Part shown: positions 21,137-31,265 of the stretch, piece by piece
Layout of the letters: every line of letters starts with the position of its first letter
Numbering within the stretch: the first letter of the stretch is position 1
Assembly: GCA_031841125.1 (NCBI GenBank)
Contig: CM063112.1
Location: 21,974,603-22,038,602 of the forward strand
Length of the DNA: 64,000 nucleotides
Direction: 5' to 3'
Origin: Acanthococcus lagerstroemiae
Lineage: Eukaryota; Arthropoda; Insecta; Hemiptera; Eriococcidae
Program-made: the position numbers and the translations under genes
The notes under the pieces: model-generated
What the model was told of the DNA's origin: nothing
Seen by the model: the letters and a program-made list of their open reading frames with translations, nothing else
The model's database searches: none

Positions 21137-22700
21137 CTCAACCACTACCAGACACAAATTATCAATTTGCACAACTGCTTCCAGTATACAAATCACTTTC
21201 ATATGCAGCGCTCCAAGGGGCTGAAGGCATGTTGATATCATAACCTGCCAGCAGCAGGTACCTACTGATTACCAATTTGTACAAAAAATAAGTCCTTTAT
21301 AAAAATCATTTTCTTCAACAGCATCTCCCCATGAGAAGCTCCCTAAGGGCTGAGGGCAAGTTGATCTCAACATGTAGGAAATGAAAAATTAGCACTTCTT
21401 CAGCAAAAGTTTCTTACCAAATTCCTCCGGTTTTCTCGATCTCTCACCTTTCTAGAGATATTTGCAATATTCCAGAAAATTTTACCTTTCTTTCCCACGT
21501 ATGCAAGGTTATAAGAAAAACCTTTTTGAATTTGCATGTCATTCAAGTTGCATAACTAGCTACTGGCTGGCACGATTCATTTTTTGTTTCACTGTATTTT
21601 CTACTTTAAAAAAAATCAATAGGATCTCTACAAAACAACAACAACAACACATAAAGGTGCTGGGGGAGGTCAATGTCATAACCAACTACTACTAAACACA
21701 AAATCTGCCAGCAGCAGGTACAATTACCAATTTGTACAAATAGGTTATCTGTAAAAATCACTTTCTACAACAGCACCTCCCCATGAGAATCCCCCCAAAA
21801 GCTGAGGGGCAAGTAAATCTCGAAATGTCGAAATGTAGGAAATACAAAATCAGCACTTCTTCAGCAAAAGTTTCTTACCAAATTTCCTCCCTCTATCTCT
21901 CACCATTCTCGAGATATTCGCAATATTCCAAAAGATTTTGTCTTTTTCCCTCAAAAGGGTCACACACGGTTATAATAATTAATAATATTCAGAAAGAACA
22001 GTTTTCAAATTTATATGTCATTCAGGTTACATTGCTACTGGCAGGCACAATTCATTATTTGTTTCACTGTATTTTCTATTTTAAAAAAATCAATGGAATC
22101 TCTACAAAAAAAAAAGGGGGCTGGGAGTAGGCCAATATTATAACCAAACACTACTACACATAAATTATCAATAATTTGTGCAACTGCTTTCTCTATACAA
22201 ATCACTTTCATCTGCAGCACCTCCCCAAGAGAAGCCCCAAGGGGCTGGGAGCATGCTGATATCTTAATCTGCCAACAGCAGGTACAATTACCAATTTGTA
22301 CGAATTTGTTTTCTGTAAAAATCATTTTCTGCAACAACACTTCCCCATAAGGAGATCCTAGCGGCTGAGGGCAAGTTAATCTCGAAATGTAGGACATGAA
22401 AAATTAGCACCTCTTCAGCAAAGGTTTCTTACCAAATTTCCTTCCTCTACCTTACACCATTCTCGAAATATTCGCAATTTTCCAAAAGATGTCTTTTTCC
22501 CGCAGGGGTTACACAAGGTTATAATAATTCATAATATTCAAAAAGAACCGTTTTTGAATTCATATGTCATTCAGGTTGCATTGCTACTGGCAGGCACAAA
22601 TAATTTTTCTGTTTCACTGTCTTTTATGTAAAAAAAAATCATAAGATCTTTCCAAGAAAAATTTAAAGGGGAGGGGGCAGTCAATATCATGAACTTGGTG
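21137..22700 (+). repeat. Tandem repeat, three units of ~0.45-0.56 kb
   Basis: CTGCCAGCAGCAGGTAC recurs at about 21245 and 21707, and CTGCCAACAGCAGGTAC at about 22268. In each unit it is followed by AATTACCAATTTGTAC, CCCCATGAGAA-like, GCTGAGGGCAAGTT, CTTCTTCAGCAAAAG, TTTCTTACCAAATTTCCTCC, GGCAGGCACAATTCATT and TTTCACTGTATTTTCTA. The second unit lacks about 100 bp present in the third (the block with CACTTTCATCTGCAGC). Inside each unit, the CTCC(CC)A(A/T)GAGAAG..GGCTG block is itself duplicated. It is non-coding. Confidence 0.75.
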
Positions 22701-22809
22701 ATGATGTGCTAAAATGTACTCAAGCACACAGCGGCAAAATTCAGGGGAAATGGAAAATGAATAAGATGATAAAATTAAAAAAATTAGCCCAGCAGTGGCC
22801 GATCAGGTA

Positions 22810-23130
22810 AATTCGGCCAGGGACGTACCGAAGAGTTATTTCGGGGGGGGGGGGGGGGAGGTAAAAAGAATGAAAGTCCCAACTGACTCAACTCAAGATT
22901 TCCAAGTATCGAAGCAAAAGAAGAAAAACCGTTTGATTTGTTAGAATTATCCCAACTTTTCAGTTCGATTCCCAAATATCAAAAAGCAAAAAAAAAAAAT
23001 CTTTTGACTTGTTGGATTTTCCAACTCCGCCTGACGAAAATAAGTAGGAAATTTTCCCAACTGCTGAGTGAAAAATTCCTACAGGGGAGGGGGTATATCC
23101 CCCTTCCCATCGGTACGTCTCTAAACCCGG
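22810..23130 (-). repeat. Reversed CAGGGACGTACCG...GAGTTGAG element
   Basis: GCCAGGGACGTACCGAAGAG at 22813, a G15 run, then CAACTGACTCAACTCAAGATT and AAATCAAAAAGC units, ending CATCGGTACGTCTCTA at about 23110. The ends are inverted repeats of each other, as in 8180-8520. Confidence 0.6.
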
Positions 23131-23364
23131 CCTTGCTCATCCCAACACCCCAACCGATTCGCATCCTCATTCACTTTTAGTAACATGAACTCACAATTTT
23201 TTGGGCGAAAATCAAAAATTGTTCTGTCGCGGGTAGTTATTTTTAAACATTTTTGAGTCAAACACATCACATAAAAAGAAAAAACGTTTAGAATAAACGC
23301 TGTACGAAAAGAGATGTTCGGGGGAAATAATACCATAATCGTTAAGTCCGCAAGAAAGCAGTCA

Positions 23365-23870
23365 CATCTCGAAAATTATGATTTTGTTCTTTCATATCTC
23401 AACTCGAAAGCCATATTTATTTTTGTATGGTACTTTCATAATTGTAGGTACAAATCACTAAAGAAGCGTTTTGAAAATTCATCGCATCTTCATAATCTCA
23501 AGCATGTTACGTAGAAAACTAACACAATTACTACTGAGACAACGTTAACTTCATTGTTTGTAGGAGAGTGCGTAGATACATCAAATTTTTTTTTTTTTGG
23601 GGGGGGGGGTTGAAATTTTCTAAGAGCCGGGCATGATTTTTTTCCAAATTTTAGACTGTGCTAGTCTTTTTTGATCTACTTTTTTTATTTTGCTTCGGTG
23701 GGGGGGGGGGAGTCATGCCCCGCGTATCTACGCACCCGTTACAATCTGTTTGCAAATACCATCACACGTCTTTTCAAGTTTTCTTTTAAAATTTTTCTCT
23801 TATGATATAGGGTTACTCAGAAGAAAAGGGTCACAATTCAAAAAATAGAAGTCACAGGCGCGTAGCCAGG
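23365..23870 (+). repeat. Dispersed repeat, copy 2 (pairs with 2430-2985)
   Basis: ATCTCGAAAATTATGATTTT, CTCGAAAGCCATA, AAATCACTAAAGAAGCG and TTACTCAGAAGAAAAGGGTCACAA match copy 1 in order. It contains two long T-G runs (about 23590 and 23690) beside repeated CAAATTTT(T) / GTCATG(C) words. Confidence 0.6.
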
Positions 23871-24081
23871 ATCTAATTTTACTCTCAGCCCGAGCCCTGG
23901 AATCTGCCCTTTCGAGCATTACTTCAGAGACGTCGGGGAGACTGTTAGAGCTGTCTCAGCCCTTTCTCATCTTGCCGAAAAACTGGCCTAGGTCGAAATA
24001 TGTAGCGAGTTGTTACGTGGACTCGAACCCGGGGCCTCCGGATTCCGAGACCAGCGCACTATCCACTCGACCAACTAGACC
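23862..24081 (-). repeat. tRNA-derived SINE
   Basis: Read on the minus strand from 24081, the head is GGTCTAGTTGGTCGAGTGG, then GATAGTGCGCTGG, TCTCGGAATCCGGAGG and CCGGGTTCGAGTCCACG. This is a tRNA-like fold with an A-box (TGGTCGAGTGG) and a B-box (GGTTCGAGTCC), the RNA polymerase III internal promoter. The putative anticodon loop CTCGGAA would read CGG (Pro-like). The acceptor strands do not pair at the 3' side and about 140 bp of unrelated body follows, so it is a SINE and not a tRNA gene. The body shares ATGCTCGAAAGGG with 122-252 and 58190-58312. Confidence 0.7.
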
Positions 24082-24584
24082 CCCCCCCCCCAACCCCCCT
24101 TGGCATTAGCCGAAAATGCAAAAAAATTTTAATTTATTCTGGTAACAGCAAGTATTACCCCTGTAATATTGCAAAAGTGAAACATTTCATTTATTTATTA
24201 ACGTGCAACACTGCGACAGTGTCCATACATACGTATTCGTTTTTTTAAACTCACATTGTTGCGGCGCCTACGCAACGAGAAATTAATCAACATCATTTCT
24301 TTGAAAAAATATAAAATTATCACTTTTAATTTTTTTTCGCGAATCGTACTTCGTACCCTTTCCACCCCCTCAATATCATGCTATTAGTGAATAATTTTTT
24401 TGTTTGAACTGCCCCCCCCCCTCCTTCAAAACAAATCTGACTACGCAACTGTCATTGAATTTTCAAGTACAACATTTCTTCTTTCCGAAGAATTCATCCG
24501 CACGTCTTTACTCCTGTTCATTTTTGAAATAATGACCATCATAAAAAGAACAAAAAATTTAGAACACCTAGAAAATTACGTTTT

Positions 24585-24764
24585 TTAAATGTGACCGTCT
24601 TCTTCCAGCCCAGTGAATGCCAAGACAAAAGGTACTAACCGAATTTGGTTCACATCTAGAATGTCATCTTGAATCATCTTGAAACGAAAAACATCTTCTT
24701 CGGGAACACGGTTTACGAACGTCCATCTGAGCCATTTCTCGGAACTTGAAAGTACACACGAGTA
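24585..24764 (-). CDS. Candidate terminal exon, unknown protein
   Basis: A 59-codon frame without an initial ATG is open on the minus strand between a TAA at 24765-24767 and a TAA at 24585-24587. It includes WLRWTFVNRVPEEDVFRFK and MIQDDILDVNQIRLVPFVLA, with a balanced, protein-like composition. A T-rich tract ending ..TTTGTTCAG (acceptor-like, about 24770) lies immediately upstream, but using it puts the adjacent TAA in frame, so a slightly later AG (TTTCAAG, about 24750) would be needed. I recognise no domain. It could be the last exon of a minus-strand gene, an old pseudogene or chance. Confidence 0.25.
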   Translation of the reverse strand, partial: YSCVLSSSEKWLRWTFVNRVPEEDVFRFKMIQDDILDVNQIRLVPFVLAFTGLEEDGHI

Positions 24765-24887
24765 TTACCTGAACAAACGTAAATAAATTGTTTATATTCG
24801 CCGTCAAAATTAGGAAACCAGAAAATTTCGGGGAAAAAACACAACAAAAACTTAATGAGAAATGCGACAGTAATACTCACTTTTTTG

Positions 24888-24998
24888 AACAATATCATCC
24901 CGGCACTTTCGAATCAATTCTCCGCTTTCCAAATTGGTCGAACTTCTTTTGTTAACTCGAGCACAATAAGCTGGCAGTGTTTCGGCTTTCGGTCAGAT
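24888..24998 (-). CDS. Candidate internal exon, unknown protein
   Basis: On the minus strand one frame is open from just after a TGA near 24998 to a strong donor, AAAAAA|GTGAGTATT, at 24888/24887. It reads PKAETLPAYCARVNKRSSTN and continues LESGELIRKCRDDIVQK. An acceptor may be CACTGCCAG (24973) or ACCGAAAG. The phase does not join cleanly with the frame at 24585-24764, or with the start at 26005. Either exons are missing from the model or one of these is not real. Confidence 0.25.
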
Positions 24999-25279
24999 TT
25001 TCACGGCGATTTCAACTAAAATGATCAGAAAATTAACATAACTACCATGAACTATTTTCCGGTTTCTTACCGATAGTGAAAACTATACTAGTAGTCTACG
25101 GACGCATTTCTTAATGTCATATTTTCAAATCTCTTTAAAATAGTCCACATCGGAATTAAAACACATACTTTTTCTATTCCCGGAGATTAATTAAAACAAA
25201 CCACCCTAATAACACAGACGAGGTTGACGAAACCCGTTGATTCGATAATATTTCAAAATAGATGTATTTCGATTTCATA

Positions 25280-25720
25280 ATGGGCCGTCGAAATAATCAC
25301 GAGTCAAAACCAGCGGTGTCATCCGCCGCGTCCCTAACTGGTGCAATAAGACTGTGTAGAATAGCCCCGCCCACCGTGCATTCGCGCGAAAATTAGACAA
25401 TAGACAGATTGAATTAAATGTTCGCGAACGTTCGCATAGCCGCGTACATACGAGTGCGAACGTCGACACCAAAATCTCCAGCACGCCAATATGTCCCTTG
25501 AATGTTCGTTTCACGCACTGCTTGCATGCAATTTCGCGATACACGCTCGGGTGAAAACTCTCCACACAGGCACACATTCATACATGCTCGTTTCACGATT
25601 CATTGCTATCGCAGTGTGAATGTAATACGTAATACGTATGGACCGGCCCTTTACGTAGACAGAAAGGTCGAGGAAAGACAATACCCATATACGTACATGA
25701 AAACCTTCACCCCGTCTTTA
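25280..25720. other. CpG-rich segment
   Basis: This block is rich in CpG (GGGCCGTCGAAATAATCACG, CATCCGCCGCGTCCC, ATTCGCGCGAAAATT, TTCGCGAACGTTCGC) in an otherwise AT-rich setting and includes AGCCCCGCCCACC, a GC-box-like word. Open frames on both strands are by-products of high CpG. It could be an unmethylated regulatory region. Confidence 0.3.
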
Positions 25721-25990
25721 CTGCATTCAAAGAAATATATTTACGTTCGAGTCAGCGCATACTGAAAAACTACGTTTCAAACGGTAGCTAACACACCAAA
25801 GCTTAAATCCCTTAGTATCGAAGTTTCGAGACCACTACAGCTCAAATGCAACATATATTACGTATATAGCCGAAGTTGCGGCAATTAACAAAATAAACCG
25901 AAACGAAATTAATAATCAACGTTCATTACTTCAAAAAATTCACTACATACAAGCCGAGCTTAATTCAAATTTCAAATCTAAAAGTGTTAC

Positions 25991-26005
25991 CTGTAGTGAC
26001 GCCAT
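25991..26005 (-). CDS. Possible first coding exon (five codons) on the minus strand
   Basis: Minus strand: TATGACATGGCGTCACTACAG|GTAACA. There is an ATG in a good initiation context, five codons (MASLQ), then an acceptable donor. It lies 250-350 bp downstream, in the minus direction, of the motif cluster at 26240-26360. Very short first coding exons are common in insects, but so are chance matches of this size. Confidence 0.2.
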
Positions 26006-26239
26006 GTCATAATTTGACGGCAACGGTGAGTCATTTGCCTTTTCACGAAAAAATTCTCTCTTTTATTACAGAATCATCGAAAACACATTTCAGAATAAAC
26101 ATTCGAACTAGTAACTTAAAATGAATTGCAGTTAAATCGAAACATAATCACTTTTGGCTGTAATTCATTAGCCATTATAAAATGCGACCGACATGACAGT
26201 ATGACAAACCCACAATGCGAACAGCTCAGCAGAAGAATG

Positions 26240-26360
26240 ACTGCAAATAATGGGAGACAAAAAGGCGCCACCGGCCATCTTCCTATTGAGACTGCGAAGG
26301 CAAAGCTATTGTATGGCAGGTCTTGTGATTTTCAATTCCATAGCGTTCACTTTCGGTTCC
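26240..26360. promoter_or_regulatory. Housekeeping-type promoter motifs (YY1- and ETS-like)
   Basis: On the minus strand, AGGAAGATGGCCGGTGGCGCC contains AAGATGGC, the core of the YY1/Pho site, which often overlaps transcription starts. CGGTTCCGGAAAAACGG at about 26353 has the ETS core CCGGAA. Local CpG content is raised. The orientation of the YY1-like site favours minus-strand transcription towards 26005. This is inferred from motifs only. From 26400 to 27240 nothing is recognised. Confidence 0.3.
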
Positions 26361-27305
26361 GGAAAAACGGCCGTAACGTTGACCCTTCCAGATGCAAATA
26401 AAGTCCATTTACTTTCGGCGGGGCGGTGTAACATAATTCCATTTTTCCGGAACTCAGTGATGCTCTCTTATAAATCAAAAAATTAGATATTAAATTGATT
26501 TCCCCGTTGACGTAATAATCAGTGATGCCAAGTACCCGAACTATTACGGATTTTCATTATTTATTTTTAACAGGAATAACAACAACAATACTATTTGAAA
26601 ACAAATGAATTGTCCTCCACCTCTGGGATTTCTCAATTTTGTATTAGATATTTACAGATATTTACCGGTGCGATATTAAAACCTTCCAAAAAACGATTTA
26701 GAACATCAAGTACCTTAGATACACTATTTGAAATTGATTACCACGGATCCAAAGTAACTCCATCCAGTATGTGAAGGATTTTTCCTCAATTGTCAACATG
26801 AATTTTTAGTTATTCGTCTACAGACTTTTATTTGGTGTGAATTAGGAGTGAAGAATGCTAGCCTTAGTATTTACGTTTCCAGCAATAGCTCTCAACATGT
26901 CAAGAGATGTTAACTGAATCAGTCCTTACCTGGGCCGGAATGACTGTAAGTATCTAAATAACAAATTCGAGTCCAGATTATGGATGCCAGAAATAGTTTT
27001 ATCTTTAAAATCGTTCTCATCTTTCCATGATACGTAGATACAGTCGACTTTGTAGAGAACACCACTTAAAAAGCAGAAAATGTTGCTAATCAGCGAGAAG
27101 TTAAAAGATAGATGTGTTGGATTGTTGGCAGGTACCCACACCAAAACTAGCTTGCAATGAAACGTCGTCTGTAACCTCTAAATGACAGCCTGAGCTTGTG
27201 ATGTTGAACTCTGGGTATGTATCGGGAACCTTCTTATCAGTGAACTATCCAACGTAACTAGAAGAAACTTATTTGAGCTGTACGACAAATGCATCTGGAT
27301 ATACT

Positions 27306-27420
27306 GCTGAAGACCAGCGCAAGGAGCTCAATATTCAATGAGTCTGAGGAAGTCTTAGAAGAACACAATGAGCGACTTCATCGTCAGGTCAACCCGCTGG
27401 TACTCGAATCATGAGATAGT
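27306..27420 (+). CDS. Unrecognised open frame(s), possible exon
   Basis: From an ATG at about 27288 one frame reads MHLDILLKTSARSSIF, then NESEEVLEEHNERLHRQV, to a TGA near 27414; a second frame opens at an ATG in good context (AACACAATGAGCG, about 27368) and reaches a donor-like TCTAG|GTAAAAAT near 27444. Both have protein-like composition. Neither joins the exon at 27596 in phase with the obvious donors. No family was recognised. Confidence 0.2.
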
Positions 27421-27595
27421 GGCTAAGAACTACGGCGCATCTAGGTAAAAATATCCTGAAGTATAGATATTATTGGTGCATTAACTTACTCTGAACTCTC
27501 ATCCACGTCCAATACGTGAGATATAATAATTGAACGTTAAGATTGTATACAGAGCTATGATGTAAATAAAAAGAAAATCCTTTTCCATTTTACAG

Positions 27596-28088
27596 AATAC
27601 CAGAGTAAAAGATTTCATCAATTATTTTCTCAAGAACTAGGAGAAAAAGGAATGCAATCAGGTTTCAAAAATAGCAACATTCAAAGTTCTCATTCCAGAA
27701 TTTAGTGAGTAAAGTGAATTTTTCTTAATTTAGAAATCCATGAAAAACACGCGACTGATTTCACATATTTTATCTTTTGATCAGTGAACACCATCAAAAC
27801 ACCCGAGTTCGGTCCGTGCATTACGGCATCATTACCACTCTCTGTGAGCCACCGCGTTCTGAAATTTCCACGGTGGTAGCCAAATCACTGACCAGCGATG
27901 TTCGACTTTTGAAAGCACTCGTATGTAAGTATAGAAGATCTTTATCCAAATGTTCTCTCATAAAAACGCGAGATATGGTGAATTATATGTTTCGTATTTG
28001 CGGATGTCCACTATGTTTGTTAAAAAGCTCAAAATCATTTGTATTTTTTGTCCTAACCTAGTGCTTCTGACAGCTTCCGGAGAGTAAC
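27596..28088 (+). CDS. Candidate three-exon gene, unknown protein
   Basis: Three exons fit in phase. Exon A is 27596-27704: acceptor TTTTCCATTTTACAG, donor TTTA|GTGAGTAAAG, 35 codons open. Exon B is 27785-27924: acceptor ATTTTATCTTTTGATCAG, donor GTAT|GTAAGTAT, 46 codons open, including HHQNTRVRSVHYGIITTL and AKSLTSDVRLLKALV. Exon C is 28063-28088: acceptor TTTTTTGTCCTAACCTAG, then eight codons and TAA. The introns are 80 and 138 bp, normal for an insect. An internal ATG at 27652 could start a protein of about 70 residues, or further exons may lie upstream. No known domain or signal peptide is visible. The joint reading frame through two strong introns is the best gene signal in the low-repeat zone. 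Confidence 0.4.
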
Positions 28089-28185
28089 CGCTGAAACACA
28101 GCAATCGAATCATAACCGTTCACTGAGAGTCGACCACAACGAGAAGTTGTCAAACGGATGCGGTCGGTTGTGATGAGAATGTTTC
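28086..28185 (+). repeat. Segment duplicated at 28340-28440
   Basis: Both this segment and 28340-28440 begin with an acceptor-like TAG|TGCT and share CATAACCGTT..CTGAGAG(T)(C)GACCA-type words about 270 bp apart. This suggests an old tandem duplication that includes the terminal-exon region. Confidence 0.3.
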
Positions 28186-28330
28186 AAGACTAATGATTTT
28201 GTGCACTTGAATAAAAATATCATGTAACGAAAGAGAAAACCAACAACCATTGCCGATGAGCAATGCAAAGTTAGGGCCAAAACTATTTTACTTCTGGTAA
28301 CCAATTCTGATTCTGTGGTACGCTGTCTAA

Positions 28331-28531
28331 TACTTTAGTGCTCTAGTAGACTGGCGATTTGGCTCAGTCCGAAACTCTGCGAGCCATAACCGTTATTCTG
28401 AGAGACCAGAAAAGTCCACCAGAGCTTGTATTCGAAATCTGAACGCCGAAAGCGTGTCAGCTCGCTGTAAAGTAACGTACTATAAAAATTTATCAATCCG
28501 GAAAAAATGTGATCGATATTTTATGCTGTAA
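28331..28531 (+). CDS. Unrecognised 66-codon open frame, possible exon
   Basis: It is open from a TAA at 28328-28330 to a TAA at 28529-28531 without an initial ATG. It contains VDWRFGSVRNSASHNRY, RPEKSTRACIRNLNAESVS and KVTYYKNLSIRKKCDRYFML. An acceptor-like CTAATACTTTAG|TGCT lies at its left edge. It is basic and Cys-containing, with no known domain. Its left part is related at DNA level to 28063-28150, and the word SHNR is shared in one frame of each. The next 900 bp (28540-29430) show nothing recognisable. Confidence 0.25.
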   Translation, partial: YFSALVDWRFGSVRNSASHNRYSERPEKSTRACIRNLNAESVSARCKVTYYKNLSIRKKCDRYFML

Positions 28532-29599
28532 AATTGTCTAATAATTAAAAACTTTAATTATCAGTATCGAGACAAAATTAAGTAGCGTCAAGGGGCTCGA
28601 GGCCTCCACCAATCTCCTTTTACCAAAATTTGTCCGATTTTGGAAGTATTTACTTACATAATTATAAAAAATAAATGACCTCCTGTAAAAACTATTTTAA
28701 CCCTGGCCCTTCCACCTGCAGTTCTAATGTAGCCAACGATCAATGATTTAAAAAAAAATAAGAGTAAGGAGTCAAACATTGTTTTGCTCGCTCAGCTCAC
28801 AACAGAGCTGATTGCCCTCCTGAGTATTTGCCTCTGAATATCAAGAATACTGCTGTAATTCAGTCTGAGCTGGCTGTGTCTCTGAATATTGTATTCGTAC
28901 ATTTAAGTGCCGATACGGTTTAAAATTGTGTGTTAACTTTGTCGATGTCACAAAATGCTGGATGATGGCTTTGTGGGGGGTCACTACACTATTGTTCTCA
29001 TCTTCCAGTGATACCTAAGCGTCAATGTGATGGGAGGAAATAAAAAACAACATGAGCTGAAATATCCGATGAAGGCTAGAAAGATGAAACGATGTTGGCT
29101 ATCCATATACGTATTAGGACTATATAGGCTTGAAGCTCGTCCCCTGGGGTACGGATTTGAACACTTGAAATCTCAATTTGATTTTTTTTTTTAAATTATT
29201 TCTCTTTAAAATTGGGCTTGAAGCTTCTTTAGACGGACTACCATGTAGATAAATGGTACTCGCCTAACATACGGACAAATGATAGCTACCTATACTGTAC
29301 ATCTACCTCCATGTTTTCGAAACTCATATTTGAACTCACATAAATAAAACATTTCTCTGATGGTCATTGGAAATGATCGGAAACCGCGATCGTGTTCTGA
29401 TATTCTCAGTGAATACCACCCTCAGATTCAAGTTTTAATAATTTTTCCTAATTTTTGGAAATATAATACTAGTATCTTGAATTCTTCATAAGGACGCAGA
29501 ACAATTTTCTAAAAATACAGACGTCTTTACCTTTAGCACTATTCAGAAAAGAAAACTGCGTTTTCTTCCTTTTATATTGCGGTACATTCGCTCATCTAA

Positions 29600-29655
29600 G
29601 ACTATATATAAATCACGTTGAATGAAGTTTTCAACGGAAACTATATAGTGGAGAG
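29600..29655 (+). promoter_or_regulatory. TATA-like promoter and possible first exon
   Basis: GACTATATATAAATCACG at 29602 is a good TATA box. About 50 bp later GTGGAGAG|GTAAGTAATG (donor at 29656) could end a short non-coding exon. The equivalent place in the second copy (about 30765) reads ATCCATCATAAATCATG, with the TATA core lost. Confidence 0.3.
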
Positions 29656-29705
29656 GTAAGTAATGACGACTGAATTCTTACATTCTTACAGAGGAAGATG
29701 GAACC

Positions 29706-29980
29706 ATGAGAATCGTCCCAAATCGATTCGTTGAAAAATGCAGGTAAAGTAAGTATTTTCTTCATGAAATTGGGACAGTTCAAAAAAATGTAGAAACTGT
29801 TTCAGCCGGAACTTGTACAACCTGAAAACCAAGCTCAGTAATCTGCTTCGAACATGTTACCACAAAAATATAGTCATTCTTCATCTCTTATGGTTCTATG
29901 TGCTGATGAAAATTAACGTGAATCCATACCCCCTTGAAGGCTGGTACAAAAATCGTCTCCAAATTAGCCACTTTTTTTAG
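29706..29980 (+). CDS. Candidate two-exon small protein, unknown
   Basis: Exon 29692-29743 lies between acceptor TTCTTACATTCTTACAG and donor TGCAG|GTAAAGTAAG. Its ATG at 29706 gives MRIVPNRFVEKC. After a 62-bp intron (ending AACTGTTTCAG at 29805), the frame continues in phase for 58 codons to TAG at 29978-29980, with NLYNLKTKLSNLLRTCY, a hydrophobic IVILHLLWFYVLM stretch and NPYPLEGWYKNRLQ. That gives about 70 residues. The hydrophobic segment could be a membrane helix. The homologous stretch of the second copy (30885-31150) has stops and no such frame, so this is either a gene with a dead duplicate or a chance frame. No family was recognised. Confidence 0.3.
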
Positions 29981-30579
29981 CATATTACATTGGGATCAAA
30001 TGTGATACAGAATTCAGCACACAAGTTAGGTTGCCTATCGACTTTTGGATACAATTCTAGGTAGGTATACCTCTGTATAGAAGTGGATGCAAAGTTTGAT
30101 TCTCAAGATTTTCGATTAGCATGTTGACATTCATTTTAATATGATCGGGCATTACTTTGATTTTGAATATACAGTGTACAGTACAACGGATTACAGTGAG
30201 GGTAACCTACTAATGTACACACAGCTCATAATTTTTCTTTCGTACCTTAATTTTGTCGAAGTCGTGCTTATTTTCATCCCTTAGATGGTGTAAGTGGAAC
30301 TATAAACTACCAACTCGCACCGCTATTGGACATCTGCGTGCTGCCGAAATCTGCGACTTACAAAATAATAAAGCTACTGTAGGTGGATACATAATTATTT
30401 TCGGCAGTCTAGAATTCATCATGTTTGAACTAAAATATGAAACACCTCTAGTTATTGGGAACGATTGAAAATTGATCATATTTTTATATTTTCAAAGAAC
30501 TCTGCAAGACAACAGAGATGATCTTACAGAATTATGCGTCTCAAATTCCAAATTCCAGTTATTATCATTATTAGGTATC

Positions 30580-31265
30580 GTTTTCGTTCTTAATTTTTGG
30601 AAATGTAGTACCTACCAGTATAACATATGTACCTATTCCTAAAAAAAGAGAGAAAAAAAGACAGAACAATTATCTGAACTACTCACCTTTACTTACTTTT
30701 GCGCTGTTCAGAAATGAGAACTGCGTTTCGTTCCGATAATATTTGACGGATATATTCGCTATCTATCCATCATAAATCATGTTGAACGACTTGTAGAGAG
30801 ACCATCGCAAAGGTAAGCAAATATAACCCGACTGAAGTTCTAATGGAGAATAAAATTATTAGAATTCACTAAAACCTATTCGTCGAAAAATGCATGCAGG
30901 TAAGTATAGTGATTATAATGCCAGTAGTTTGGAATTGTAAAAAGAATCTGATTGAACTCGTGTATCGTATAACCCTAAACCCGGCTGATTGAGGGAATCT
31001 GTTTCGAACATATTACCAAAAGAATACAAGCAAACTAAACCAACGTCATACATCTCTTTTAGTTTTACGCGTTAATGAAAATTGAGAGGTGCGCATATAT
31101 TCTCTTGAAACGGTAAATACAAAAATCGACTTGACATGGTCCAAATTGTACACTGTCAACTCGACATTGTGATTAAATTTTCGAAAAAGTTTAATACAAA
31201 AATCAGGTTACCCATCGACTTTTGAACAGAATTCTATACAAAAATTATATCTGCCTCTCATTTCT
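30580..31265 (+). repeat. Tandem duplication, copy 2
   Basis: It is homologous to 29440-30080 (landmarks given there). The donor-like ATGCATGCAG|GTAAGTAT is preserved and even improved, but the frame seen in copy 1 is broken. The interval 30080-30580 between the copies and the interval 31270-31930 after them show nothing else recognisable. Confidence 0.6.

Larger units (their letters stand above)
29440..30080 (+). repeat. Tandem duplication, copy 1 (offset ~1.14-1.18 kb)
   Basis: Shared landmarks with 30580-31265, in order, are CTAATTTTTGGAAAT, AGTA(T)..AGTAT, ACAGAACAATT, TTTACTT..GC.CTGTTCAGAAA, ACTGCGTTTC/TT, TAAATCA(C/T)GTTGAA, CAAAGGTAAGC / AGAGGTAAGT, ATTCGT(T/C)GAAAAATGCA, CTG(C/T)TTCGAACAT.TTACCA, AATGAAAATT and CATCGACTTTTG. 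Confidence 0.6.

Noticed and set aside
24000..24081. A tRNA gene (Pro-like, minus strand)
   Set aside because: The A- and B-box are good, but the 3' acceptor strand does not pair with the 5' strand and SINE body follows without a terminator.
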